12,643 bases of DNA from an uncultured Pseudomonadota bacterium. GTDB taxonomy: Bacteria > Pseudomonadota > Alphaproteobacteria > Rs-D84. The position numbers were made by a program, and so were the translations under genes. The stretch spans positions 1-12,643 of the forward strand of contig CALYRP010000009.1 in the NCBI GenBank assembly GCA_945483255.1, in the 5' to 3' direction. Positions within the stretch are counted from its first letter, which is position 1. The number at the start of each line of letters is the position of its first letter. The notes beneath the pieces were generated by a model. That model was not told where the DNA came from. It ran no database searches and saw nothing but the letters and a program-made list of their open reading frames with translations. Below, one piece after another: positions 5,450 to 12,477 of this stretch.

Positions 5450-5515
5450 CATACTGTTGCCAATAATGGGCGGTATGGATGTAACGGCCAATCTTGCCAA
5501 TAATGGGGGTTGGTT
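5450..5515 (+). promoter_or_regulatory. Two tandem leader hairpins with identical 14-nt apical segments
   Basis: TTGCCAATAATGGG occurs at 5457-5470 and 5494-5507. Each copy is enclosed by its own stem: CATACTG/CGGTATG (5450-5456/5471-5477, 7 bp with one G-U) and GGCCAATC/GGTTGGTT (5486-5493/5508-5515, 8 pairs with three G-U). The two stems have unrelated sequences, while the apical part is the same, and within it CCA-AUAA-UGG can form a short inner stem with an AUAA tetraloop. This is the pattern expected of a paired RNA recognition element in the 5' leader of the gene at 5547. It does not match mini-ykkC/guanidine-II hairpins (ACGR loops). The ligand or protein is unknown. Confidence 0.5.
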
Positions 5516-5546
5516 TAAATGAAAACAAAAAAAAGGAGAATAAAGG

Positions 5547-6617
5547 ATGAAAAAGCCTTTGATAAGTTTGGTTGCATTAACTGCATCTGTTATATCTGCA
5601 AATGCGTTTGCTGCATCAAACATGGAAAATCCACTTTACATGCCAAAAAATCGTGAAGTGTATTTAAAGACAGCTGCGGCTGCTATGTATAAAACAGTCG
5701 AAAAAACAGAAGCCACTGTAACAAAAGGGACAGATGGTCAAACAGAATTCCCAGTATGGCGTTTCTTTGGTGATATTGGATACGGAATCACAGATCGCCT
5801 TGATGTTCACGGACATTTCGGATATACACACGACGGTGAAATTGACCGCAAAGGTATGCACCGTGGTCGTATCGGTTTAATGTATCGTGTATTAACTGAA
5901 AATGACCCATTCGTTTTGGACCTTTATGGTGATGCATATTTATCAGGTATCACACCTATGAAGGGAACGTATAAAAGATACGGCACATCTGCTGCATTTG
6001 ATTTTGATAATTATTCAAATGGTCGTTGGGGCGCAATTGTTGGAACACGTTTTGGTAAAACATTGGGTGATTTCACATTGGCGGCACACGTTGAATATTT
6101 ACAAACATTTGGAAACCACAATAACGAAATCGCTATTGATCCAAGTTTAAGACCTTTGTACGGTAATTCAGAAGTTCCGACAGCATTATGTGGCACAACG
6201 ATTTCACAACTGGGCTTTCCAGATGAAATCGAAGTTAACTTGAAATCAACACATGAAACCGTCGCTGGTTTTGATGTGATGTATCAAATGACAAAAAAAT
6301 GGTCGTTTGGTGCCGGGTTTGAATACACTGAACATTACGATAATGGTGTAAAAAGTATTCATACAAAGTTAAACGAAGTCCCTGCAGCCATGAAACCATT
6401 ACAGGAAGCTGTGGTTCAAGGTTTATTGGCGGCAACCAAAGACATGGACGATGGTTGGGATGACTATGTAATCAAAACCAATGTTGCATATCAAATGACT
6501 GACGATGTTCAATTTTCGGCATTCTTTGAATACACATTGGATGATGCGCATAAAAAATCTCAAAATGCGACTGATTCAAAAATGGAATTCGGTGTTCGTA
6601 TGGGTGCCAGATTCTAA
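5547..6617 (+). CDS. Outer-membrane beta-barrel protein
   Basis: 356 residues with a clear signal peptide: MKKPLISL, a hydrophobic core, and ANAFA before the cleavage after A22. The mature part is built of alternating polar and aromatic strands (for example WRFFGDIGYGITDRLDVHGHFGY at about 71-93, written here only as a location, and KTNVAYQMTDDVQFSAFFEY near the end) and finishes in MGARF with a terminal Phe, the usual Bam-recognised last strand. Many strands followed by tight turns fit a monomeric barrel of about 12-14 strands. I cannot name the family or substrate. An AAGGAG lies 9 nt before the ATG. The gene stands alone between a structured leader (5450-5515) and a strong terminator (6644-6674), so it is probably separately regulated. 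Confidence 0.85.
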   Translation: MKKPLISLVALTASVISANAFAASNMENPLYMPKNREVYLKTAAAAMYKTVEKTEATVTKGTDGQTEFPVWRFFGDIGYGITDRLDVHGHFGYTHDGEIDRKGMHRGRIGLMYRVLTENDPFVLDLYGDAYLSGITPMKGTYKRYGTSAAFDFDNYSNGRWGAIVGTRFGKTLGDFTLAAHVEYLQTFGNHNNEIAIDPSLRPLYGNSEVPTALCGTTISQLGFPDEIEVNLKSTHETVAGFDVMYQMTKKWSFGAGFEYTEHYDNGVKSIHTKLNEVPAAMKPLQEAVVQGLLAATKDMDDGWDDYVIKTNVAYQMTDDVQFSAFFEYTLDDAHKKSQNATDSKMEFGVRMGARF

Positions 6618-6643
6618 AAAAACAAAAACAACTTATATTGGAT

Positions 6644-6674
6644 AAATTGCACCCATCTGGGTGCAATTTTTTTA
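6644..6674 (+). terminator. Terminator of the outer-membrane gene
   Basis: AAATTGCACCC (6644-6654), loop ATCT, GGGTGCAATTT (6659-6669), then a T run to about 6673. An 11-bp perfect stem, 27 nt after the stop. Confidence 0.9.
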
Positions 6675-6719
6675 TTATACAGCATACGAATTCTTGGAAC
6701 CATTGGCAGAAAAAACTAA

Positions 6720-6823
6720 TGTCATTCCGAGCGAAGCGTGGGAATCCATAACGAAATTTGTGCTTGATACGAAGTTCGGGAATAGATGCTCGCGTCAGCC
6801 ATTCGGGCTTCATCAGCATGACA
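6720..6823. repeat. 104-bp palindromic intergenic repeat element (MITE-like)
   Basis: The element begins TGTCATTCCGAGCGAAGC and ends with a CATGACA, giving inverted ends TGTCAT/ATGACA. The GTCATTCC...GGGAATCC left arm and the ATTCGGGCTTCATCAGCATGAC right arm resemble the widespread short palindromic intergenic repeats of proteobacterial and gut genomes that start GTCATTCC and end GGAATGAC or AGCATGAC. It lies between a terminator and the next promoter and codes for nothing convincing. I see only one copy in this window, so its repeat nature rests on recognition of the arms. Confidence 0.65.
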
Positions 6824-6894
6824 AAGAACTTTTGACGTTTTTTATATTTTATTAAACAAAATTTATTTTAACGCTTTTTTTAGACCCCGATTTA

Positions 6895-6903
6895 TGATAT
6901 AAT
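6895..6903 (+). promoter_or_regulatory. Extended -10 promoter of the barrel/glycine-zipper operon
   Basis: TGATATAAT carries a perfect TATAAT with the TGn extension. The region 16-18 bp upstream is only a T run, so there is no clear -35 box, as is usual for extended -10 promoters. Transcription would start near 6910, 20 nt before the ATG at 6930. Confidence 0.6.
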
Positions 6904-6929
6904 ATCCACAAAGGAAGCCTGAAGGAAAG

Positions 6930-8090
6930 ATGAGAAAACACCAGATTCTTGCGGTTTTAACCGGCATTATGGCAATCGTCCCATTTGGGGCACGTGCTGC
7001 ATATCCTGTGTATAATCCACAACAATTGGCACGTCAAGGCTATGTCATAAACACATATCCGCAACAAAATACGCAACATTATCAACAACAACGCATTGTT
7101 GGACGTTCTAATAATATAACATCACAACAATTGGTTGCCGCATCAGCTGTTAATGGCCGCCCAATGGGTGTAAACACGGCAGCAACCAATCCAAATCGTA
7201 TCACTGGGAATTTGCCACGCGTTGGTTCGTCTGCGACAAATGCAGGCCGTCAATATTATCAATCTTCTGATTATGACAGATTGGCAGAAAGTGGTTTATA
7301 CATCGGTTTGTCTGCTGCATACAGCACAATGATTAGCGGTCAAATGAGCGCAGATTATGCAGGCGAACAAAATTCATTCTTTGCACCGGGTTCTTTCCGT
7401 GCATCTGATTTCAACAAAGATACAGTAATTCCATTACAAATTTCTGTTGGTGCCGCGATAAACAGCGATATCCGTGTTGATTTTTCATATATGCGTTATT
7501 CTGGTTTATCATATGCTGACAATGTTCAAACATCAACAGGCGATGGTTTTACAGATGCAAGCGTATCTGGGGGTGCAATTACATCAAATACAACAATGTT
7601 AAATGTATATTATAACATTGATTCATTCACTGGAAATGTGATGGGTGGCGCACTTCGCCCATATGTTGGTGCGGGTGTTGGTTTATCCTTGAACACAATC
7701 GCAGACTATGTTGTTTTTGATAACAGTTTTTATGATGAAACAAATGGCCTTGGCCCAGGCAGTATCCAGGCCGGTGGGTTAACCGCGATTTCTGATGTTT
7801 ATGCGTATCACAATGGTGGCACAATGGAACAATTGGCGTTTCAATTGGAAGGTGGTGTCACAACATCTATGAATGATGGCTTGAAACTTGATTTCTTTGT
7901 AAGATACGCAAATTTGGGTAAAGTAAAAACATCTGGTTCCATAATTGTTTCACAAACAGAATGGTTAAGTGATGGTGCCGGTGACGAATACGAAGCACCA
8001 TACGACAGCGTTTTCCATTATACAAATTGGCGCGAAAGCGGCAGATTAAGCAGTTTGGATGTCGGTGTCAGGTTAAGACTTGAATTCTAA
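6930..8090 (+). CDS. Surface-antigen-like outer-membrane beta-barrel with Q/N-rich N-terminal region
   Basis: 386 residues. The signal peptide is MRKHQ plus a hydrophobic core, with ARA before the cleavage at A23. Residues about 24-113 are low-complexity, rich in Gln, Asn and Thr, and probably disordered. From about 115 (LAESGLYIGLSAAYS) the protein is a small barrel in the style of opacity or Msp4/OmpA-like surface antigens: DIRVDFSYMRYSGLSY, ALRPYVGAGVGLSLN, LKLDFFVRYANLGKV and a last strand LDVGVRLRLEF ending in Phe. No OmpA-type peptidoglycan domain follows. AAGGAAAG directly precedes the ATG. The next gene starts 6 nt after the stop, so the two form an operon and may work together in the envelope. 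The function of the barrel is not known. Confidence 0.85.
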   Translation: MRKHQILAVLTGIMAIVPFGARAAYPVYNPQQLARQGYVINTYPQQNTQHYQQQRIVGRSNNITSQQLVAASAVNGRPMGVNTAATNPNRITGNLPRVGSSATNAGRQYYQSSDYDRLAESGLYIGLSAAYSTMISGQMSADYAGEQNSFFAPGSFRASDFNKDTVIPLQISVGAAINSDIRVDFSYMRYSGLSYADNVQTSTGDGFTDASVSGGAITSNTTMLNVYYNIDSFTGNVMGGALRPYVGAGVGLSLNTIADYVVFDNSFYDETNGLGPGSIQAGGLTAISDVYAYHNGGTMEQLAFQLEGGVTTSMNDGLKLDFFVRYANLGKVKTSGSIIVSQTEWLSDGAGDEYEAPYDSVFHYTNWRESGRLSSLDVGVRLRLEF

Positions 8091-8096
8091 GAAAAG

Positions 8097-9830
8097 ATGA
8101 ACAATAAAATATGTAAAATATCTTTGTTTTCTTTGATTTTGGCAAGTGTCGCGACAATGCCAGTGGACGGCGCGGTAAAAACAAAAAATTCAAATCGTTC
8201 TTACGCTGATGCTTATAACCAGGTTAATGCCCTGCGCTATCAACAAGAATATTTAGCTGCGACTGCGACAAATGCGACAACTGCATCAGCGACCGAAAAT
8301 TTACCGGTTATGGTGGCTGATGAAAAATTAGCATCTGCGATATTAAATAACACTTCTGAATTGGTAAGTATGTCTGATTTGGAAAATTGTTCCATGATAT
8401 ATCCAAATGGTGTATTCAGATGGGACATCCCAGAATCTGGAATTCGCAGAAATCAAACAAATCAATGTGTGGCCGCTGTTTCTCTGATTGATGCAAATAC
8501 TAATGCGGTTTTGGCAACAACAACTTTGGCGGCGGGCGATTCTTTTAAATGTAATATCGATAATTTTCCAGAATCAGGTATGAACCGTGCAATTGTTGAA
8601 AAGACATATTTGCCTGCGGATTCTGCCCCGACTATGGAAGATGTCGAAGCGGTCATGAACGCAGAACAACGTCAAAATGCGGGCTTTAAAATTGCCGCTG
8701 GTGCAATTTTGGCTGGGGTTGCTGGAAATGTGTTGGCAAAAAACGAAGCCGGATCAACATCTATGTTCGGCACTAACAAAGATAAATTAATCGGAACCGC
8801 TGCGGGTGTTGCCGCTGGTGCAGGTATCATGGCGGCCAGTTCGTATTCTGGCAAAGTTGCGGGGGACACAATTAATTCTGTTGCGGTAAATGCGGCATCC
8901 GGTATGATTGTTGGAAATATGCTGGCTGGCGCAAATGGCGGTGATGGCTATCTTGACATCCAAACATGTAATATTGAAAAAGCAACAGACGAAAAATACA
9001 AAGGCGAACATGATTGTATCATCGGGGCTTATGAAATCAAAGGAAACACGCTTGACGAACAACCAAAAGCAGACAACACAAACTATAAATTCTTTATAAT
9101 AAACAAACAAAAGGTTGTAAAGGCTTGTACAACAGACAATGACAGTAACAAATTCAAATGCGTTCCTTACAACAAAAGTCTTGTTGATATAACATTGGAG
9201 GGCAGTGCCGAAAAATTTGAAAAAATATTCACAGAAAAAAATTCTGAAATATTTAAATTAACCGGATATAAAGTTGTCGAAGGTACCGAGACAACATTCG
9301 AAGAAATAAATGATCTGAACTCAACAACATTGGCAGACGATACCTATTATAAAATAAAAGAAGCATTTACAACAACCGGTGAAAAAAGACACGCGTATAT
9401 TGTATTCAAAGACAAAGTCGCCCCAAATATCAAAGGATATAAATCATCCGACCTGGACACTTTAAAAACAAATTATAATGGCGCATATTTCTTGCGTAAC
9501 AATAACGGTTCTGTGGGCGATATGGTAACTGACGACGAAACCAAAATCCGTTTCACCCCGAAATCCAAAGACGCCGAAGACGGTGGATTGGTTGATTTGA
9601 ATAACAAGGCACGTGCCAAAGGAACCGCAGTTGGTGCAGCTGCTGGCGGTGCGATGGGCGGATTTGCCGGATACGAAGGCGCCAAATCTGAAATTACAGA
9701 TCGTTGGACGGCCGCCGTTCGTGAATACGAAGATTCACTTTCTAATTTCGTATGCATGACGGGCACACGTTATTTAAGTAAATATAACGATTATGTTGAA
9801 ATTCCAGAATTAAAGAAATCTGAACAATAA
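8097..9830 (+). CDS. Large secreted glycine-zipper protein of unknown function
   Basis: 577 residues that I do not recognise as a whole. A signal peptide spans 1-26 (MNNKICKISL, hydrophobic core, VDGA). The mature protein has eight cysteines (C98, C124, C152, C291, C307, C344, C355, C553), an even number suited to disulfides in the periplasm. Gly/Ala-rich zipper-like hydrophobic stretches occur at about 197-214, 231-248, 266-282 and 509-526 (GTAVGAAAGGAMGGFAGYEG), like those that insert in or pack against membranes. A soluble Lys/Thr/Asp-rich domain lies between, about 290-500. C6 in the signal peptide lacks a lipobox, so it is not a lipoprotein. It is the second gene of the operon starting at 6930, with only GAAAAG before its ATG, consistent with translational coupling. 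A partner of the upstream barrel is the likeliest role (inference). Confidence 0.75.
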   Translation: MNNKICKISLFSLILASVATMPVDGAVKTKNSNRSYADAYNQVNALRYQQEYLAATATNATTASATENLPVMVADEKLASAILNNTSELVSMSDLENCSMIYPNGVFRWDIPESGIRRNQTNQCVAAVSLIDANTNAVLATTTLAAGDSFKCNIDNFPESGMNRAIVEKTYLPADSAPTMEDVEAVMNAEQRQNAGFKIAAGAILAGVAGNVLAKNEAGSTSMFGTNKDKLIGTAAGVAAGAGIMAASSYSGKVAGDTINSVAVNAASGMIVGNMLAGANGGDGYLDIQTCNIEKATDEKYKGEHDCIIGAYEIKGNTLDEQPKADNTNYKFFIINKQKVVKACTTDNDSNKFKCVPYNKSLVDITLEGSAEKFEKIFTEKNSEIFKLTGYKVVEGTETTFEEINDLNSTTLADDTYYKIKEAFTTTGEKRHAYIVFKDKVAPNIKGYKSSDLDTLKTNYNGAYFLRNNNGSVGDMVTDDETKIRFTPKSKDAEDGGLVDLNNKARAKGTAVGAAAGGAMGGFAGYEGAKSEITDRWTAAVREYEDSLSNFVCMTGTRYLSKYNDYVEIPELKKSEQ

Positions 9831-9852
9831 AAAAACGCCAAACGGCGTTTTT
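9831..9852. terminator. Bidirectional terminator between convergent genes
   Basis: AAAAACGCC-AAAC-GGCGTTTTT (9831-9839/9844-9852), directly after the stop of the glycine-zipper gene. The stop codon of trhP on the other strand abuts the stem at 9853-9855. Confidence 0.8.
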
Positions 9853-11097
9853 TTATTTATGTTTATACGCCAAAATCAGCGGAACCATTTTATCACGGTA
9901 TTGTTCTGAGATTTTTTCCATTGGTATAATCAACGAATTCTTCTGACCCGCAGACATTTTCGGTAATTCTGTGCCATCTTTGGCATTTATAATTTTATCA
10001 AATGTAATGGATACTTTGTCTTGGATATACGGCAAAACAAAATTTATTGTATCGCCGACTTTTATTTCATTACGCAATTCAAATATAATATTGCCATCCA
10101 TAATATTTGTTATTACACCCGCGACACACCAATCGGAATTAGAATGTGTTTGTTCATAATCATGCGCATCTGGTGGAACCGGCCCATCAAAGAAAGCCGT
10201 TGTATATCCACGTGTTTCCAATAGATTTAAATCGTCCATAAAAGGCATCGGATTAAAATTATCAGGGTCCGCCGCATATGCATCCAATGCGTTTCGATAT
10301 GCACGCGTTACCATACCGACATAATATTCACTGCGATTACGCCCTTCGATTTTAAGAGTATCTGGATGCGATTCAATGACTTCCGCCAGACGCGGCATTA
10401 AACACAAATCTTTGCTGTTCATGATATATGCGCCGCGTTCATCTTCTTCGATTGGCATTTCAACACCACTTTCTTTTTCACGCAAAATCACATCATATTT
10501 CCACCGACAAAGTTGTGCACATGCACCGCGATTTGATGGACGGCCAGTTATATAATTAGACAACAAACAGCGTCCCGAATACGACATACACATTGCCCCA
10601 TGGATAAATATTTCAAGACCGATGTCTGGGCATTGTTCACGAATAGATTCGAATTCTTTGTGTGAAACTTCACGTGCCAGGACGCATTGTACCGCGCCCG
10701 CATTTTGCCAAAACTTTACCGTAGATGCGCTGCAAATATTCGCCTGGGTCGATATATGAATTGGGATATCTGGATGATGTTCACGAACCCACATCAAAAC
10801 GCCCGCATCTGATATAATTAATGCATCAGGGCGCAGATAATTTAACACTTCGGATACTTTGTCCATATTGTCATAATCGCGGTCGTGTGCGAATAAATTA
10901 AACGCCAAATAAACCTTTTTACCGTGTTCGTGCGCAAAATCGATTCCCTGTTTAACTTCGTCCACAGTAATTTTAGCGCGCGCCCGCATTGAAAAACCCG
11001 GCAACCCCGCATAAATCGCATCTGCCCCATAAAGAATTGCGGTTTTAAACGCAGCCAAAGTGCCAGCCGGCGCCAAAAGTTCTGGTAATTTAATCAT
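9853..11097 (-). CDS. trhP: Peptidase U32 family protein, tRNA U34 hydroxylation protein TrhP (YegQ-like)
   Basis: TrhP works in prephenate-dependent hydroxylation of wobble uridine 34 (ho5U, precursor of cmo5U/mo5U) in tRNA; it is annotated as a U32 peptidase but acts in RNA modification. The 414 residues start PELLAPAGTLAAFKTA and follow E. coli YegQ closely, for example ISDAGVLMWVREHHPD (95-110) and ASTVKFWQNAG (124-134). The U32 signature is EIFIHGAMCMSYSGRCLLSN (162-181). Cysteines able to hold the family's Fe-S cluster are C170, C177, C193 and C197, with C232 in NSKDLC as an alternative fourth. A C-terminal beta-domain with WCVAGVITNIMDGNIIFE and KVGDT follows. It lacks the insert that YegQ has after its cysteine region, and is about 40 residues shorter. 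I start at ATG 11097; the frame extends to a TTG at 11166 but the family begins here. The ribosome binding site is weak. Confidence 0.88.
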   Translation of the reverse strand: MIKLPELLAPAGTLAAFKTAILYGADAIYAGLPGFSMRARAKITVDEVKQGIDFAHEHGKKVYLAFNLFAHDRDYDNMDKVSEVLNYLRPDALIISDAGVLMWVREHHPDIPIHISTQANICSASTVKFWQNAGAVQCVLAREVSHKEFESIREQCPDIGLEIFIHGAMCMSYSGRCLLSNYITGRPSNRGACAQLCRWKYDVILREKESGVEMPIEEDERGAYIMNSKDLCLMPRLAEVIESHPDTLKIEGRNRSEYYVGMVTRAYRNALDAYAADPDNFNPMPFMDDLNLLETRGYTTAFFDGPVPPDAHDYEQTHSNSDWCVAGVITNIMDGNIIFELRNEIKVGDTINFVLPYIQDKVSITFDKIINAKDGTELPKMSAGQKNSLIIPMEKISEQYRDKMVPLILAYKHK

Positions 11098-11170
11098 CTG
11101 TTTATCCGTTTTTATTTTCTGCGATTTTACCAGATAAAAACCAAAATTCAAGGTCTTGTTATGCAAAATC

Positions 11171-11198
11171 TTGACAATCGTTATTTCTGTGCAACAAT
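11171..11198 (+). promoter_or_regulatory. Promoter of the two-gene unit at 11205, possibly leaderless
   Basis: TTGACA (11171-11176), 16-bp spacer, AACAAT (11193-11198). The expected start of transcription is about 11205, which is the A of the first ATG. No Shine-Dalgarno is visible before that ATG. Confidence 0.45.
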
Positions 11199-11204
11199 AA
11201 CAAT

Positions 11205-11573
11205 ATGAACAAAGAATTTAAACAAAATCTTTTGCGCACAATAAAAAACAATCGCATTGTTCCGGTTGAAGATACAGATTTACATTATGCATATGAAGTA
11301 CGTGGTTATAAAAACCGTCTGTTGTTGCGTTTTGATTTTTATGATGGGACATACCCACGCGTCACGATAACCAGTATGGGCAAACAAATCGCACATATAA
11401 ATCATTTTGCAAAAACCAAAGAACAATTTAAACATAATTATGATGTGTGGCACCTTGCAAACAAAGTAGTCGAAAAATACCGCAAACAAAACGGATATAT
11501 CGAAACAACTATGAATGAAACAGAATTCAAAATATCCTGTTTTTTACGTGAATTTTCAATCAAAAGACGATAA
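11205..11573 (+). CDS. Unrecognised 122-residue basic protein
   Basis: I do not recognise the family. It is a soluble, Lys/Arg-rich protein without a signal peptide. Residues 36-58 look like a beta-hairpin (LLLRFDFYDGTYPRVTITSM), and 79-96 is a helix (YDVWHLANKVVEKYRKQN). This hairpin-plus-helix order, with NYxxxxxxANKVVEKY resembling NYQSIYNVVKRQY of the next gene, suggests a diverged single copy of the module that is duplicated there. The gene is divergent from trhP, and its ATG has no ribosome binding site but sits where transcription should start. The next gene begins 2 nt after its stop, so the two are coupled. Confidence 0.75.
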   Translation: MNKEFKQNLLRTIKNNRIVPVEDTDLHYAYEVRGYKNRLLLRFDFYDGTYPRVTITSMGKQIAHINHFAKTKEQFKHNYDVWHLANKVVEKYRKQNGYIETTMNETEFKISCFLREFSIKRR

Positions 11574-11575
11574 AA

Positions 11576-12163
11576 ATGAACACGATTGAATTATTAAAAT
11601 CTTTGTTAAAAAAATGTATCATCAAACAAAATATGGTTGATGGGTTTGAAAAATATACAGTTCTTGATGCACATGGTCCATTATTTACCGTTGGGTTTAA
11701 CAAGACGACAAAAAAATATGGTTTTGGTCGTTCAAAAATTGGACGTGAAAAATTAGCCGTCTATGGAATCACCGACAAAAACTTGCCAAATTATCAATCA
11801 ATTTACAACGTTGTTAAAAGACAATATCAAACTGAAATGGTTTCTTATTTATTCAAAGAAATGATTAAGCAATCTGAAATAAACGCCTTTGAATCACAAG
11901 ATGCGGACACATATTACACAGGCAATAAAATTGGTCGGATTTTTTCAATAACTTTTGACAAGAAAACAAAAAAATATGAATTAAAACGCAGCAAAACATT
12001 GCAATATTTATATGATGTATTGGATATACCATTTGATATAGAACCACAAAACACCAAAGAACTATTTGACGCTGCAAAAGCCGAATATAATTGGCAAGTC
12101 GTCCGCGAAAACGTCAATTCCATGTATGATTTTGTCCCAGATTATTATGATTTAACAAGATAA
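11576..12163 (+). CDS. Unrecognised 195-residue protein with an internal duplication
   Basis: I do not recognise the family. The protein is soluble, Lys- and Tyr-rich, and contains two copies of a module of about 55 residues: GPLFTVGFNKTTKKYGFGRSK at the start of copy 1 (from residue 34) matches GRIFSITFDKKTKKYELKRSK at the start of copy 2 (from residue 120), with shared F, KKY and RSK positions. Each copy ends in a helix with an invariant Y...V pattern (YNVVKRQYQTEMV, about 77-89, against FDAAKAEYNWQVV, about 164-176). The predicted fold of each copy is a beta-hairpin followed by helices. It starts 2 nt after the stop of the preceding gene with no real ribosome binding site, so its translation should be coupled. 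No clear terminator follows; the tRNA promoter lies 25 nt downstream. Confidence 0.78.
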   Translation: MNTIELLKSLLKKCIIKQNMVDGFEKYTVLDAHGPLFTVGFNKTTKKYGFGRSKIGREKLAVYGITDKNLPNYQSIYNVVKRQYQTEMVSYLFKEMIKQSEINAFESQDADTYYTGNKIGRIFSITFDKKTKKYELKRSKTLQYLYDVLDIPFDIEPQNTKELFDAAKAEYNWQVVRENVNSMYDFVPDYYDLTR

Positions 12164-12187
12164 AAACGCATTGTTGTAATTTTTTAC

Positions 12188-12214
12188 TTGCAAAAGTAAT
12201 TAAATAAATATAAT
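12188..12214 (+). promoter_or_regulatory. Promoter of tRNA-Thr
   Basis: TTGCAA (12188-12193) and a perfect TATAAT (12209-12214), separated by 15 bp, which is short; the start would be near 12221, leaving a leader of about 7 nt before the tRNA. Confidence 0.5.
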
Positions 12215-12227
12215 ATATGCGGTGCCT

Positions 12228-12303
12228 GCCGGTTTAGCTCAGTTGGTAGAGCATCTGATTTGTAATCAGAGGGTCGTTGGTTCAAGTCCGACAACCGGCA
12301 CCA
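12228..12303 (+). tRNA. tRNA-Thr (anticodon UGU)
   Basis: Full cloverleaf: acceptor GCCGGTT (12228-12234) with AACCGGC (12293-12299), D arm AGCTCAGTTGGTAGAGCA, anticodon stem TCTGA/TCAGA around loop TTTGTAA with anticodon TGT at 12261-12263, T arm with GGTTCAAGTCC, discriminator A12300 and encoded CCA (12301-12303). It decodes ACA and other ACN threonine codons. It is flanked by its own promoter and terminator, so it is a single-gene unit. Confidence 0.98.
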
Positions 12304-12308
12304 GTTTT

Positions 12309-12334
12309 AAAACGCACCATTTGGTGCGTTTTTT
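12309..12334 (+). terminator. Terminator of tRNA-Thr
   Basis: AAAACGCACC (12309-12318), loop ATTT, GGTGCGTTTT (12323-12332) plus further T: a 10-bp stem 5 nt after the tRNA's CCA. Confidence 0.9.
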
Positions 12335-12366
12335 GTTTGTTTTTCTTTGCTTTTTTGATTTTTGCG

Positions 12367-12451
12367 TTGGGCGCACCACCTGTGCGGGGCGGGATATTTT
12401 TATTTTATTCGGGGCGTGCAAATCCAACCCATTTCTGCCCCATGCGCCCAA
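12367..12451. repeat. GC-rich inverted repeat in an AT-rich spacer
   Basis: TTGGGCGCA (12367-12375) and TGCGCCCAA (12443-12451) are perfect inverted repeats, and further in GGGGC (12386-12390) pairs with GCCCC (12437-12441), leaving a long loop and a 10-nt bulge on one side. A CGGGGCG string occurs twice inside. The GC content is much higher than around it. It lies downstream of the minus-strand gene whose end is at 12478 and could be its termination region, or a small inserted element. I see no coding in it. Confidence 0.4.
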
Positions 12452-12477
12452 ACCACCAAAAACTGTGATGCGAATGA

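Noticed and set aside
5468..5521. Leader peptide of 18 codons (ATG at 5465-5467 followed by GGC GGT) upstream of the outer-membrane gene
   Set aside because: No ribosome binding site before it, and the region is better explained by the two hairpins.
5414..5623. Minus-strand frame overlapping the leader and start of the outer-membrane gene
   Set aside because: It overlaps the signal-peptide coding region and has no ribosome binding site.
6661..6855. Plus-strand frame of 64 codons through the repeat element
   Set aside because: It covers a terminator tail and a palindromic repeat; the VIPSEAWES-like peptide is typical of translating such repeats.
11098..11166. N-terminal extension of trhP to a TTG at 11166
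   Set aside because: The family starts at the MIKLPELLAPAG position; the extension overlaps the divergent promoter region and has no family match.
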